Counted from the stretch's first letter, positions 43,723 through 54,343 are shown. The stretch: DNA of 64,000 nt from Sarcocystis neurona (GCA_000727475.1 KL647295.1:2564476-2628475); one strand, 5' to 3'. Notes: generated by a model from the sequence alone, not told the origin. Translations and numbers: made by a program.

Positions 43723-46700
43723 ATGATGCTGCAGCTTAACGAGGGGCTGATAAAGCGAGCAACGCGGGCCCCAGGGGAACTGCCACCTGCTGAGAGTAGC
43801 AGCGCCAGGAACGACAAAAACACCAGAAGCACGAGGAAGCACTACAGCAGCGCCAATAGCAACGGCAGCAGCGGCAACAGCGGCCGCGGCAGAGACCTGC
43901 ACGAGGAGCAGAAGGCTAACCTGCTGCGCGCATTTGAATTGTTCGATGGAGACGGCGATGGAAGACTCAGCGTTCACGAACTAAAAGAAGCGTGTCGTGC
44001 TCTAGGCATCAAAGGCATTAATGAGGAAAAGGTAACGAGAAGCGGAGCGAACTTCAAAAGCGCAGCGGAGGAGTAGCGGCAGCAACAGGGCGGTGTGGCA
44101 CGGGCAGCGCAGGAAGGAAAAAGGAGGAAGCAGCAAAGGGTGCGGAGGCGATCAGGGAGGGGAAGTACAGTTAACAGCCGCCGCATATCAGCAGCAGTAC
44201 TCGAACAGGAGACGAAGAAGCCCCAGAAGCAATTGCGAGGAGGGAGAAGCAGGGAGAGCAGCGCAGAAGGAGAGAGGAACAAGCGGCAGCGTGCGTGCAG
44301 ACGACTGCAGCAGCAGGACGGCAGAATAACTAACAGTAGAACAGCAGAGAGACACACCTGCAACAGAAGGAGTAGCAGCTGCAAAGAGTGCAGCAGGATG
44401 TTTCAAGAAGCAGCAGCAACACAAGCAGCAGCAGCGGCAAGGAGTGGAGCAGGAGGGGAGCAGAAGAAACAGCGGGAGAAAGAAGCAGCAGCAGGGCGGG
44501 AGTGTAGTCATTAGCGGACAGGCATAAGGAGCAGCAGAAGTAGCAGCTTGAGCAATTCGTGCGGCAAGAGAAGGGCAAGAAAAGTATCAGCAGGCAGCGT
44601 CGCGCGGCAGGGATACGGCAAAAGGGGACGCAGCAGCCGCAGCAGGACGTCAACGCAGGAACAGCAGCAGCACAGGGGGCGACGACGCAAGTACAGCAGC
44701 AGCAGCATTAGAAACTACTGTCAGTTTTGCCTATTCTTCCAGCGTTGTGCAGTGCTGCTGCCGCATTCCTGCCGCTTCCTGTCGATGTCTGCGGGCTGCG
44801 CGATTTGCAGGCAATCGCGTGCGCCTACTTTGTCCCTGTCGATCTAATAGTACGTGTGTATCAGGCTACCATATGTACGTGTGTTTCCATGTTTACACAT
44901 CTGTCTATGCATAGTTATGTGTGAGCGTCTGCATGTGTCTGTGTGTGTATGTGTGCTTGCGCGTTACTGTTCTTTCAAAATAGAAACAGAGGTATGTATA
45001 CATAGAGAGAGAGGGCGGGGGGAGAAAATGAAAAGAACTCAGCCAGACGTCAATTTAGGTGCACAGAGTCTTCTTCGGAGCAAGCCCCGTAGGAGTGGTG
45101 TACCCACACGTGATGCGTTATCACTGCTGCAGGCATCTACACACACCTCCCATGCAACACGCGCGCGGCTACGCTTCATTGCTGCGTATGTTGCCTCTGT
45201 TTGTCTACGGCAACTTTTCTGTGTATTGAACAATGGACGGTCCTGGCGCTGTGACGGCCTGCTGGTGGGAGACTGCTGCTACTGTGGATGCAATTCCGCA
45301 GGCGCTGCTGGGGCCGTCGTGTTGCTGCTGCAGTTTTGCTGCCGCTGGTGCTGCATGCACCCCGCGATGGATGATTCTTCGTTTGGGGCGATATGCTCCT
45401 TCTTTGAAGACGGTTGCTGCTGGTGCTCTTCTGCTGCAGCTGCATGCGGTGCTGCTCTTGGGAGAGGCTGAAGACGGGAGGAGAACAGAGGCCCGTGAGG
45501 CAGATGTGTACAACTCTTTTTCCTTCGAGCAGTTTGCGCGGCTCTGCCTTCCCCCTCGGTGGTCTGAAAAGTCGGCAGCAACAGAGGAACTTCAGCAAGT
45601 CTTCACTCTCCTCGATATACACGCAAAAGGTCTCTCCTCCACATTTCCTATACACCTGCTGTCTTTCTTTTTCTTCTTAGATGTATATACCTGTGTGTGT
45701 AGTACGTTTGCGCGTGTGTATGTATATATGTGTATACATATGTAATTCCTGTTCAAGTCTTTATACGACGCTTGCGAAACATTGCAGTCTATACGTGTGT
45801 ATATATATATGACAACGAAACAGTTATACAGAGGATCAATACGTATAGATAGATCGTAGGTAGATGAGTACTGATACATAGATCGGCGTGTAAAAGGAAG
45901 CGTGCTTTGACTTGGTTTTCAGCGACGATATCGCATACTTCCTTCTTGCGAGACTATTTGATATGTCGCTTCTTATGTACGGAAAAAGTGTTCGTGCAAT
46001 CACCGTTCTCCTTGGCATCAACAGTTGCCTGTATGTGTCGGTGTGTCCGTCCATACATACTTGGAGAACTACGTATGTATGCATCTGCTCCGCGGTCACA
46101 TGTTCACAAACGATTGACTGCACAAACGATTGCCTCTGCTACTTTCCTCACGTCTATGTTTCTCTGGCTTTAGGGCCTCGTCATACCGAACCATCTTAAT
46201 AAATGCGGGTAACTACCGATCTGCGGGCTATACATCTGCATATGTGCGTCTATTTATGTAGTTAGCAAAACAGTCTCCCTCAGGACCTTTTCCATTTTTT
46301 TATCTCGCTAAGAGCTTGTGTGTGTCTCTCTATGTACCATTCTTCGTCTGTAGGGTACCTCACAGCAGCAGATCTGCTGCATGCAGCACGTGCGGTAAAC
46401 AGCTCCTTGGGTCCAGCAGACATGGAGCTGATGATAAGGGAGGCAGCAAGTGAAGAAGGAAAAGGAGTGACATTTGAAGATTTCCACCGAGTTTTCAAAC
46501 GCGTACACAATCACTACGGTGTGCGACTATCTTCAACCATTACGGCGGCTACTGCCTCTGTAACTCCTGCTGCCGTTCCGTCTGCTGTCTCACCTCGTCG
46601 TCTCGGTCCGAGTGGTGCTGTAGGTGTCAGCTCCTCGGTGGCTGCTTCTCCTGCCGGTGGTGCTGCTTCGGCTAGTTCTGCTCACCCTCGTACTGCCACT

Positions 46701-46925
46701 GTTGTTGCCCCCACGCTTCGTACTTCTCCAGCGACCCCTCCGTCTTCACCAGCGCATGCCGCCGCTTCTTCTCCTAAATTTTCTGCCACCGCTGCTGCTG
46801 CTGCAACGCAAGCCCATCAGCTGCATTCCCGCAGCACGGCAGGGGCCAGAAAAGCTCGTTTCAACGTTAGGAGGGCAACAGCAAAGATACTCGGTGGTGA
46901 AGAGCAGGAGACGAAACAGACGTGA
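43723..46925 (+). CDS. EF-hand protein, centrin/calmodulin-like, three exons
   Basis: Model: exons 43723-44031, 45440-45629 and 46354-46925, about 356 residues. Intron phases are consistent (0, then 1): donor AAAAG|GTAACG, acceptor GCTGCAG, donor AAAAG|GTCTCT, acceptor GTCTGTAG. Residues about 1-58 are Ser/Asn-rich. Residues 75-86 form a canonical calcium loop (DGDGDGRLSVHE) followed by a centrin-like helix (LKEACRALGI). The second EF segment, in exon 2, is longer than usual and lacks a proper loop. The third (DIHAKGYLTAAD) is degenerate, with Asp at position 12. The fourth (SEEGKGVTFEDF) has lost ligands. The last ~130 residues are Ala/Ser/Pro/Thr-rich and end in a short basic patch. Centrins act at centrioles, basal bodies and contractile fibres, and calmodulin-like proteins bind targets in a calcium-dependent way (family knowledge). 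Only one intact site suggests weak or structural calcium binding. The exon 2 acceptor is the least certain boundary, because it leaves about 12 residues extra between EF1 and EF2. The start could be upstream, since the frame is open to 43660 and beyond. Confidence 0.75.
44032..45439 (+). other. Intron 1 of the EF-hand gene, CAG-rich then TG/TA-rich
   Basis: About 1.4 kb. The first 700 bases are purine-rich with many interrupted CAG/GCA triplets, which keeps several frames open by composition rather than by coding. From about 44850 it changes to TGTGTG/GTATGT and a GA run near 45003, typical of repeat-rich coccidian introns. I do not call genes inside it. Confidence 0.5.
45630..46353 (+). other. 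Intron 2 of the EF-hand gene, TA/TG microsatellites
   Basis: A 724-base interval between a phase 1 donor and a matching acceptor. It contains imperfect TATATG/TGTGTA repeats at 45684-45741 and 45793-45811, and short GATA-like runs near 45846-45865. No coding signal. Confidence 0.55.
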
Positions 46926-47565
46926 CAAAGCCGTCTTTCCAAGCTCGGCCAAGAGCTGCTCCAGTGAAACACGGAAAGAGAGTGAAGCTTAGAGGAAGGG
47001 ATGGAACGCCCATGTACACGACCGAAAGGTTTTTTAAGAACAAGTACACAAAGTCATTACTGAAAAGTGTGAAACGTGAAAAGGAGAGGAAGGAAAAACA
47101 ATGTCGCAGGTGCGAAGGCGACGACCCACTCGTGCCGCACTACTGACAATGAAAAGATGAAAGGAAGGCTGTCAAATTTACAAGGTACTGCACACGCGGA
47201 AGTAGGAAGGCACGCCAGCATATTCACAAGATATCAGCGCACGACAAACGGGATCTCCGTAAGTTCTAGTGTGTGAAATAAGTCGTAAATGTGGAAGATG
47301 ATATATGGGGAAGTACACGCGGCGAATTCCGTTTCCGCATATTTATGTATATAGTTATATAGTACACACGCATGTGAATAAACGTTAAGTTATAGAGACC
47401 AGTTATGTACAGCAAGGACAGAACAGATGCTGCTGGTAGTAAAGACGCAACTGACGAGCTTTGAATGAACACAATCTGTTACGGCGTCTTCGTGTACCTT
47501 AGTGGCCAAGCTTATACATGTCGCATTGATCAGTATATCTGTGTATGCGTGGATGGATATACATC

Positions 47566-48720
47566 AGTAGACAGAGACAATATGGAAAAAAAGCTGGTTC
47601 TAAGGCGCGTTCGTGAGGACTTTCTCAGGAAGTCCCACATAGTGAGCTTGGTTAAATTACGGGGCTGTCTAGACACGACTTCGCGTCTACAGGAAGCAGT
47701 TGTGTCTCCTTTCTTCGCTTTCGCCCTATTTATATCTATATACGCATCTACCTGTTTATATACGACGTCAGAGACGTACAAGTATATGTAGATACTATAG
47801 GACAAGAAGAACGTTTGTTCTTTGTTAGAACTGCTACTTTTTCGTTAGCACATATTCAATTTCAAGAGTCGATATGTAATCACAGGTCCACACGCACACT
47901 GCAAAATTATTTACGTGTAGTCTGCTGGTATACATACATATATGTGTTTGTAGATAGATATACATGTGCAAATACGTATTTCCGTCCCTAAAGTTGTACG
48001 CCATGTGTGTCTGCAGTTGTGTATCTCTTTACAGACGCGTATGTACACCTGCACGTGTACACATTGCTACGCGTATCGACACGTATATATATCCACGTTT
48101 CAAGATTTCTGGTAAAGGAGTCGAAGAGGCTTTGTATCTGTGTCCCGTCCAGTTCTCTCCGGCTTTTCTGTCTATTGCTGCGACAAAGGAAGATGCTATC
48201 ACGAAGATTTTCGCATCAATAGAGCATTCTAAGACATATTCATGCCCAGTACATACCACATATATATACATATATATATATATGTGTACATGCGCATCTG
48301 TGTCCGCAAACGTACACATGATTTCGCACTTTTGCAGGGTACGCGTATGGTTGTAGAGGGCCTTACTGCGTGCGGATCGATGTACATACCGTCACAGTCA
48401 AATGAGTACATTACGTGCGTGCGTATGTGCAGATACTGGCTTTGACATCTACATTTCAAGCATCCAGACGTAAAATATGTGTGTGTGCACGTCTCTGTGT
48501 ATCTGCAAAAATATACATGTGGAAGCTACCATCTGCTTGAAAGGTCACGGGTGGCTTTGGAACAAGAAAGCACGCTGCTGCACATCCTCGATCAGTGTCG
48601 ACGGGAGTGTTTGCTGCCGCAGCTTCGCACACTTCACCTGTGTGGTCGATATTTCCTGTCTTCGGCCGAGAGCTCTTGGTCACCTGTTGGTGCTGGCCTC
48701 CCCTACAGAAACCGGATGAT
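47566..48720 (+). CDS. Unrecognised multi-exon gene, plus strand
   Basis: At least four coding-like pieces lie on the plus strand, separated by TA/TG microsatellite introns. About 47579-47697 starts Met-Glu-Lys-Lys and is Arg/Leu-rich and helical. About 48108-48250 contains GVEEALYLCPVQFSPAFLSI. From 48341, after the acceptor CTTTTGCAG, comes TRMVVEGLTACGSMYIPSQ. About 48520-48720 is helical, with ALEQESTLLHILDQCRREC. The first three can be joined in phase 0. The donors are weaker than the acceptors, so exact ends are uncertain. The pattern (helical, Leu-rich, no signal peptide) suggests an intracellular protein, and I do not recognise the family. It follows the EF-hand gene on the same strand, about 650 bases after its stop, and lies in the same repeat-rich block. 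Confidence 0.5.
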
Positions 48721-48892
48721 GTAACGGCGTCGTAACATTATATGGGCCACAGAAGTCGCTTTCGAAAGACACTTGTGGGATATGGTCTCCGTCCGTTCTT
48801 GAAAGTCGGTGCAGGATCATTGGTTCCTGGAAACCGTCTTCGGCGAGAACAAGTGTGTTCCTGTGTGAAGGAGGAAACATAGATCCCCCTAC
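48680..48892 (-). CDS. Candidate 3' exon on the minus strand, convergent with the plus gene
   Basis: After an acceptor (CTTGTCAACAAGCAG) an open stretch of 70 codons runs to a stop at 48680. The peptide (for example NTLVLAEDGFQEPMILHRLS) reads as genuine coding sequence. It overlaps the last codons of the plus-strand gene by about 40 bases, so the two would be tail-to-tail. Alternatively one is antisense noise. No upstream partner exon was secured. Confidence 0.35.
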   Translation of the reverse strand, partial: VGGSMFPPSHRNTLVLAEDGFQEPMILHRLSRTDGDHIPQVSFESDFCGPYNVTTPLHHPVSVGEASTNR

Positions 48893-48988
48893 CTGCTTGT
48901 TGACAAGTATAGATGTATGCATACGCACGTATAATCTTATCTTTCAGTGGTGCTTCTTTAGTTGAATACGTTCTTCAGTTCCACGCAG

Positions 48989-49165
48989 TCAGCTCAGGAG
49001 ACACGTCCGGCGGAAGCTAGGTGTACAACACGCGATATTGTGCAGGAGGAGCCGCACAGTCGACGGACGGGGATCATTTTCGCATACCCTCCCTACAAGG
49101 GAGCGCACGTGTGCGTCGTGCACCACAGAAGATGCGCGACAGTGAAGGACCCAGCAAGCGCTTGA
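48989..49165 (+). CDS. Candidate terminal exon, plus strand
   Basis: It begins after a good acceptor (TTCTTCAGTTCCACGCAG) in phase 0 and is open for 58 codons to a stop. The peptide includes RRTGIIFAYPPYKGAHVCVV. The phase agrees with the exons of the 47.6-48.4 kb gene, so it could be its last exon. That would require skipping or shortening the piece that ends at 48720. A minus-strand frame (48989-49213) is also open here. Confidence 0.3.
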   Translation, partial: SAQETRPAEARCTTRDIVQEEPHSRRTGIIFAYPPYKGAHVCVVHHRRCATVKDPASA

Positions 49166-49169
49166 TGTG

Positions 49170-50390
49170 CACACAGCTTGGGCTAACTCCTTGATGTTGG
49201 TTCGCTGAAACACGTTATTCGCCAGGCGTCCCTGCAGGTCTGTGCTACCACGGTGTGCTTACGCTCAGCGCTGCGATAGGACTGCCGTGTCGCATATTGT
49301 ATCACGCTGCATATGCAAATTAGCGTGAAGTATGTCTTGCACGTGCACGCAGATGCTGCTGCCACCACCTATCACGCAGAGGTAGTGCTGTGTTTGCTTC
49401 ACCGCATCGACACGCCTACGGCGGAAGACACAGATAAGATATTACTTTTTATCCTGTAGTCTTAAGGTAAACCTGTAAGCAGGGTCGCTTAGGTGAATAC
49501 GCTGTACGCAAGCTGCGTCAGCGTGTCAGTCGTCTCTCTTCTTTACACACGGAGGGTCACATGCTGTAAATGCACCTGCGAGTGTGTATCATTCGAGATT
49601 CCCAAAGCACTTGTGCCTCTGTAATCACTCACTGCGAACTCATCTACGTGCGGATAGAATTGCCGACTATTTCTCTGCGGGCGTCCACAGCGAAGCACGC
49701 TGCACCCGCTGCATGCACGGCTCCATTTTAAGTATGGTGAGCAGATGTGTAGGCGTTAGACACACCGGCTAGGGATCCTTACGAAGCGCGCTTTCCACAT
49801 TTTGCATACGTGTGAGCAACCACTCTGTATGAGCGACCACTCTGTAGACATTAACTTGCGCAGTCTGTACGCACGCTGCAGTCCTACCAGTGTAGGTTGT
49901 AGAGACGTGCTCAGGTTGCATCAACACGTTATCTGCGCCGTGCAAACGTTTACAACTTGAGTAGTCTACGTAGCCCTTATCGAATTGCTACTCTCTCTGT
50001 ATAGAGAGAGCATGCCACCAATCACGAGGTAGTGTGGGTCACGCTTTGTAATCGTCTGCACGCTACGTGCGCCCATCTGTGCAGCCTACTGGGCACGGCT
50101 GGTAAAAGTGCACGTATGGTTCACTTGCTTTAACGCGTATGTCTTAGGACATATCATATATGGCCTAATCGTATTGCGCAGAGAAAAACGGGAGTTCTTC
50201 TTGTGACCCTCCCCTTCTCGCCACACACGGTTACACAGGACACACAAAAGAAGAGAAAATGTTCGCCCAGTACCACATAGACCTAGCATGTTTTGAACCT
50301 GTATTCACCCGTAGGTTAGACGTCCCAGCTGGTTCGAAAGTCCAACGCTAGTGTCCGTTCGTACCAGCGTTAGAAAGCTTTTATTCCCTT
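49170..50390. other. About 1.2 kb without a supportable gene
   Basis: Only frames under 70 codons are present (49183-49368 minus; 49584-49772 plus; 50086-50289 minus), and none has convincing splice sites. A short imperfect CT/GA dyad lies near 49990-50010. Confidence 0.4.
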
Positions 50391-50393
50391 CAG

Positions 50394-51160
50394 AAAGTGC
50401 CCACTGTAAAGTGTCGAGATGCGACAGGCGGCCTTCACCCGCAGTGCCCTCTTCCACCCCTGTGTCCGGTGCCTCGGGTAGTGACCATCCCAACTTCGTT
50501 GCGTTTCTCTCAGTATTTTGCTTCGGTGTCTGCTGCACTTGTGGAAGTCGTTGACACCCGCATGTTTGTTTCTTCCACAAACATCGAACGTTGTCGTTTC
50601 ATGCATTAACGCTCACACGCCACGTTGCACAAGTCTCTGCCGCCGAGCATACCGCAAGCTTTGTGCAAGGTGATCTGCCTCTGTCACATACGAATGCAAA
50701 CGACACTGCGTCTTGCTCGTTCAAAATGTCTTTCCGGAGACCGTTTTACGTGCCCTTCTCCAGATTCTCCTTCGCACCCTTTGGTGGATACAGCAAAGAC
50801 TTCGTCTCCACCTATGAAACCCCTCCACCGGGAAGAGCAAAACAGATGCTTGTTTACATGTCCCTTCCGTGACAGTGTCGAGACATTCGCGCAGTACAGC
50901 GGGTTCGTAAGTCCAGACAGCATGTCCCGAAGCAGCATCCCCTTTTGGAGACAAATGCGCCCGTATTACCCCGTCTGCATGTCACGCAGGTCCCTCTTGT
51001 CGTGAAGCTTGGAAAAGAACTCCCCTTTTTTTTCAATCTGCCTCTACAACTCATGACACATTCAGTGCGTTTGACGCATGCCCGTGGTTCCCCTCGCCGC
51101 GTGCTCCTGGGTCGGCAGTTCCAGAAACGTCCTGAATTTCCTGCCACGTGGCCGAGTTAG
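50394..51160 (+). CDS. Multi-exon candidate with matched phase 0 junction
   Basis: A strong acceptor (TTTTATTCCCTTCAG) opens a stretch (50394-50606) containing VVTIPTSLRFSQYFASVSAA. In the same frame, after a stop and presumably an intron, about 50640-50906 is Cys/Pro-rich and ends FRDSVETFAQYSGF before a GTAAGT donor. The 83-base intron ends at GCATGTCACGCAG. The last exon (50990-51160) continues in phase 0 with VPLVVKLGKELPFFFNLPLQ and closes at a stop. The junction at 50906/50990 is one of the best in the window. Alternating hydrophobics followed by Leu-Pro again match the recurring motif. A competing frame at the first acceptor ends in a GPI-signal-like tail. Unrecognised; secreted or surface protein inferred. 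Confidence 0.45.
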
Positions 51161-51426
51161 TAATGTATCGACAGATCGTTGAGTTAAACAATATCGGCGT
51201 CGCTTCTCGTCCGCGACTTCGGTTGACTTCACCTGTGCTTTGTCAGCTTCCACTACATCAATCTGCGCCTCGGAGAGCATCCCGCCGCTTTCAAACGAAG
51301 TCGAAGCAGCTGTGTTAGTCGGACTGCCGATCCCTTGCGAAGTTTACAGAGACCTAAATTCGGGCTTCAGAGACTGGAGCAAAATCCCCTAGTCCCGCAG
51401 CGTGTACCCTAAATATAGAACATTAC

Positions 51427-51696
51427 TTATGCAACACGTGTCGAAGTGGTGGAGAGTAGTGTAGCCACAACTAATTTCTCGACATCCTGACGTTGTAGCT
51501 TGTGCACAATTTGTTTAAACTGTTCAGCGACCGCTACTACGAATTTTAACGGCTGGTTTTGTTGTGTGCACACTTTTCCCTGAGCTCCTGTCTCACTAAC
51601 GCACTCAATTTCGGGCAGGTGACAACTGTAAATCCCTGCTACTTGTTCACGTTCCACAAGGGTTCTGCTAACCTCGGAACTTTGCTTGCACAGCAC
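51427..51696 (-). CDS. Candidate minus-strand open frame
   Basis: Open for 89 codons with balanced, helical composition (for example VVAVAEQFKQIVHKLQRQDV) and two Cys upstream. A GTGAGA donor-like site lies inside. The plus strand here is closed, so if anything is coding it is this. Unrecognised. Confidence 0.35.
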   Translation of the reverse strand: MLCKQSSEVSRTLVEREQVAGIYSCHLPEIECVSETGAQGKVCTQQNQPLKFVVAVAEQFKQIVHKLQRQDVEKLVVATLLSTTSTRVA

Positions 51697-51752
51697 CCAG
51701 ACAAGTCTTCACGCGTAGCGTGTCTTCGCTTGTAAGCATGTGAAGCGTCCGT

Positions 51753-51974
51753 ATGCGTCATTATCCCGCCCGTTACCATGATGTACATACATGGAAGCCG
51801 TCTTCCCGTTCTGAACTTCAAATATCGAGAGTGACGCGTACGCGTAACGCCCTGCGGAGCTTGAACAAAAGAGTGGGTAGTGACCTACGCATGGGAGGCG
51901 CTGTTAAGAACTACAGTGTTCGTGCCCATGCGCTCCTTATCCCAAATCCAGTATTCAAACACTTTTCCGTGTGA
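51753..51974 (+). CDS. Candidate exon with strand-Pro ending
   Basis: Open for 73 codons. It is Arg-rich at first, then VKNYSVRAHALLIPNPVF before a stop. The end fits the recurring strand-proline pattern. No strong acceptor was identified. Confidence 0.3.
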   Translation: MRHYPARYHDVHTWKPSSRSELQISRVTRTRNALRSLNKRVGSDLRMGGAVKNYSVRAHALLIPNPVFKHFSV

Positions 51975-52658
51975 GGGGCGCCTGGCTAGGATCCGCCTTC
52001 CATCCCCCTGACTTCGTAACCGGCGTGCATCTCCTCTCCATGAGCCAGCACAAGTGCCTGATATTGTACTGGCCAACTAAATTCGTGGTCCAAGAAAAAG
52101 GCAGGAGTGGTGTTCGGGGCAACAAACTCTAAGATGATTGCTTCAAGAGACACAAGTGATAAAGTGGCATTGTCAGAACCACCACGGGGCCAAGCGCTGC
52201 GGGGTGGTACTACAGCCATTCTTATGTAGGCTTTCTGAGTGTGTGCAGCAGCCTAGTCAAGTATCTGCAGGACGAATGTAGGTTCAGCGTACGCATACGC
52301 ACCGACCTGCTCCACCTGCTTCGCTCTCCAACAGCTACCGGTATTTGCATCAATTCTACGCAGGCGAAACAGCATATTGCCTTGCAACATACCATCTCCG
52401 CTGTTCTACTCTTGAAGACATTTTGCGCAAAAGTGCTGATTTTAACCCGTGAAAGTCGTGCCAGCAGAGGCTGCTTCTGCCGTATTCAACACCAACGGAA
52501 GTGGGGCGCTCGCGGGTTAAACGCCAGGCAGGTAACGCCTTCTTCTCCCTCCTTCGCCGCGGAAACCTGCTCCCCTCATAGGTGGCGCTTACGCACGGGC
52601 CCACAGGCTCGCAAAAACAACCTATCACACGCCAGCACACCGATGACGCCTCACCTCT

Positions 52659-53441
52659 CTATGGCAGACACTGCGCTCTTTTTTTCCACAGGTAAATGGA
52701 GTCAATGGCACCTAGTTGCTTGTCCTGCGCCCTCAACTGCGTCGCAACAGCGAGGACAGGCGGATCCATCTGACTACGGGTCCTCAGGTAAATAAAGCAT
52801 AATAAAATGAGCGGATAATGCACTAACCGCTTTTGAGTGCACAGGAAACTGCCGTGCTGCTTTGTAGCGGCTGTACAAGCTGGATGGCCCCAAGTCGAGG
52901 CGGATGCCGCAGTAGAAAGCAAGACCTGTTCGGTAAACAGAACACGTTTACACTCATGCGTTGAAACTGTGCCGGCCGAATTCGCGTTCCACAGCGAACT
53001 GAAATGATGCGGTACATGTGAGGCGGAATAAAATAGCTTGACAGAGACTCCGATCATACTAAGAGTGACCGAAGCAGGAGCTTTCCAGGCTTTAAGGACA
53101 TCAGCACTGGGGTAAACACTCTGTTTATGGCAAGTACAGACTTTTGAGCCGCAGACGGTCTCTTGTACAAAACAGTAGAAGACACCGTCAACTTCGTGTG
53201 ACAACAGCTCAGCCTCAAATTGCAAGTCCATACATCGTATTTTGCTGCTGGCAGGTGGTACTGAGCAACGGACGACTTGCGGCACACCTGCATCTGCGGT
53301 CAAGTGAACGCCGAGGTAGCTCCGCACGGGCCCGTTCCCCGCTAACTGACCGTATTTTGTACACCGTAGCAAAGGTGACTTGTAGGGACGTGATTCCGGT
53401 GCAGTGGTACACCGAATGATGTACGGGTAGTAGTAATTCAA
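52659..53441 (-). CDS. 260-codon minus-strand open frame, probable coding exon(s)
   Basis: The second longest non-repeat frame. A run this long is unlikely by chance at this base composition. The middle portion has normal coding character and many Cys (for example CMDLQFEAELLSHEVDGVFY, then ETVCGSKVCTC, then SVTLSMIGVSVKLFYSA). An acceptor-like ACAAAATACGGTCAG lies near 53348 and may mark the true 5' end. The first ~30 codons, and the last ~50 codons beyond a hydrophobic stretch (YPLILLCFIYL), are doubtful. Possibly an extracellular Cys-rich protein; no family recognised. Confidence 0.4.
   Translation of the reverse strand: MNYYYPYIIRCTTAPESRPYKSPLLRCTKYGQLAGNGPVRSYLGVHLTADAGVPQVVRCSVPPASSKIRCMDLQFEAELLSHEVDGVFYCFVQETVCGSKVCTCHKQSVYPSADVLKAWKAPASVTLSMIGVSVKLFYSASHVPHHFSSLWNANSAGTVSTHECKRVLFTEQVLLSTAASASTWGHPACTAATKQHGSFLCTQKRLVHYPLILLCFIYLRTRSQMDPPVLAVATQLRAQDKQLGAIDSIYLWKKRAQCLP
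52693..52790 (+). CDS. Possible small plus-strand exon (TSP1-like start)
   Basis: Flanked by TTTTTTTCCACAG and CAG|GTAAAT. It encodes GKWSQWHLVACPAPSTASQ. The W-x-x-W-x4-C spacing recalls the beginning of a thrombospondin repeat, but the following Cys pattern is absent. It competes with the minus-strand frame above. Confidence 0.2.
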
Positions 53442-53727
53442 TAAGAGTCACACGGGGGTATCTGGCACGATCAAAATCTGACGTGTGCGCCCTAGTCGTC
53501 GTGCTGGGGGAAAGCTAGCACACGTTGACCGGCGTGTTTAAAAAAGTCTTGCACTGGGCGTCTGCGAAGAGCAAACACCTTCAGCAATTGACGCCCAGAG
53601 CCCCGCTCACGCGTGTAGACTCTGTTTTCGTGGTCGACGCCATGGGCTCGTTTTCGTAGTATTTGGTGCACAAGTGGAATGAATCCCAAACAGCCGTGGG
53701 CTCACCATCTTTCTTAGGAATACACAG

Positions 53728-53994
53728 ATGTCTGAAGCAGCTCCTGTTGACATTAGCATCAATGTGACCCGTGACAATGGGGAGCGCTATTGTGCTCCCT
53801 ACCTCGTGGTTTCGCACGGTGCAGAGCAACATGAAGCGCTTTCTTCGTATCGCGGCTGGGCAAGACAGGTCGGTCCCGTAAGCGTGGAAAAGTGGGCCGC
53901 CTGTCGATTAGCTGCCAGAGAGCAAAATAACGCTGCCAACACGTTCGCGTTTCTGTCGGCTTGCATCCCGATCACGACAGCTTTTCTGGTTTGA
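53728..53994 (+). CDS. Terminal exon of a possible GPI-anchored surface protein
   Basis: Begins at ATG directly after an acceptor (CATCTTTCTTAGGAATACACAG) and runs 88 codons. It holds one strand-rich segment (VDISINVTRDNGERYCAPYL) and ends with small residues (NNAAN) followed by a hydrophobic tail (TFAFLSACIPITTAFLV) and stop. This is the layout of a GPI-attachment signal. If it is the last exon of a larger transcript, the product would be membrane-anchored outside the cell. A minus frame (53581-53832) overlaps its first third. The upstream exon was not secured. Confidence 0.4.
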   Translation: MSEAAPVDISINVTRDNGERYCAPYLVVSHGAEQHEALSSYRGWARQVGPVSVEKWAACRLAAREQNNAANTFAFLSACIPITTAFLV

Positions 53995-54070
53995 CAAAAG
54001 CTTCAGCAGTCTGTCGTACGCATCCCATCAACTCGTAGATTTCAACGATCAACGCCGTACCATGACTTAG

Positions 54071-54210
54071 GCTGCCGCAACCACGAACCTGGACTTTTAT
54101 TGTTGCCTATAAACAGACTGCTGCAGCTGCGAGCCTGGACTTTCTTCGTTACTTGGAGCCAGACCGCTGCAATTGCGATGCTGACACCGTTGCTTCAGAC
54201 CAAAGCGAAG
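54071..54210 (+). repeat. Three degenerate units of about 47 bp
   Basis: GCTGCCGCAACCACGAACCT..., CTGCTGCAGCTGCGAGCCT... and CCGCTGCAATTGCGATGCT... start at 54071, 54118 and 54164, with GGACTTT and CCAGA/ACAGA landmarks. Non-coding as far as I can see. Confidence 0.55.
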
Positions 54211-54343
54211 CAACTGCGAAGTCGGATGTTTCTCATTCGTCATAGAGCGTAACAGAGTAAACAGCGTTAATATACTTCAGACCATCGCCAATTCACGTAT
54301 GCGAATCTTTCGTTTCCGGAGTTGCTGAAGGCCGTTTGATGCG

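Noticed and set aside
44095..44653. Several 100-139-codon frames rich in Arg/Gln/Ser or Cys/Leu
   Set aside because: All read the interrupted CAG repeat of EF-hand intron 1 in different frames and strands.
44854..45471. 205-codon plus-strand frame
   Set aside because: Reads TGTG repeats and intron sequence. The EF-hand exon 2 uses a different frame at its end.
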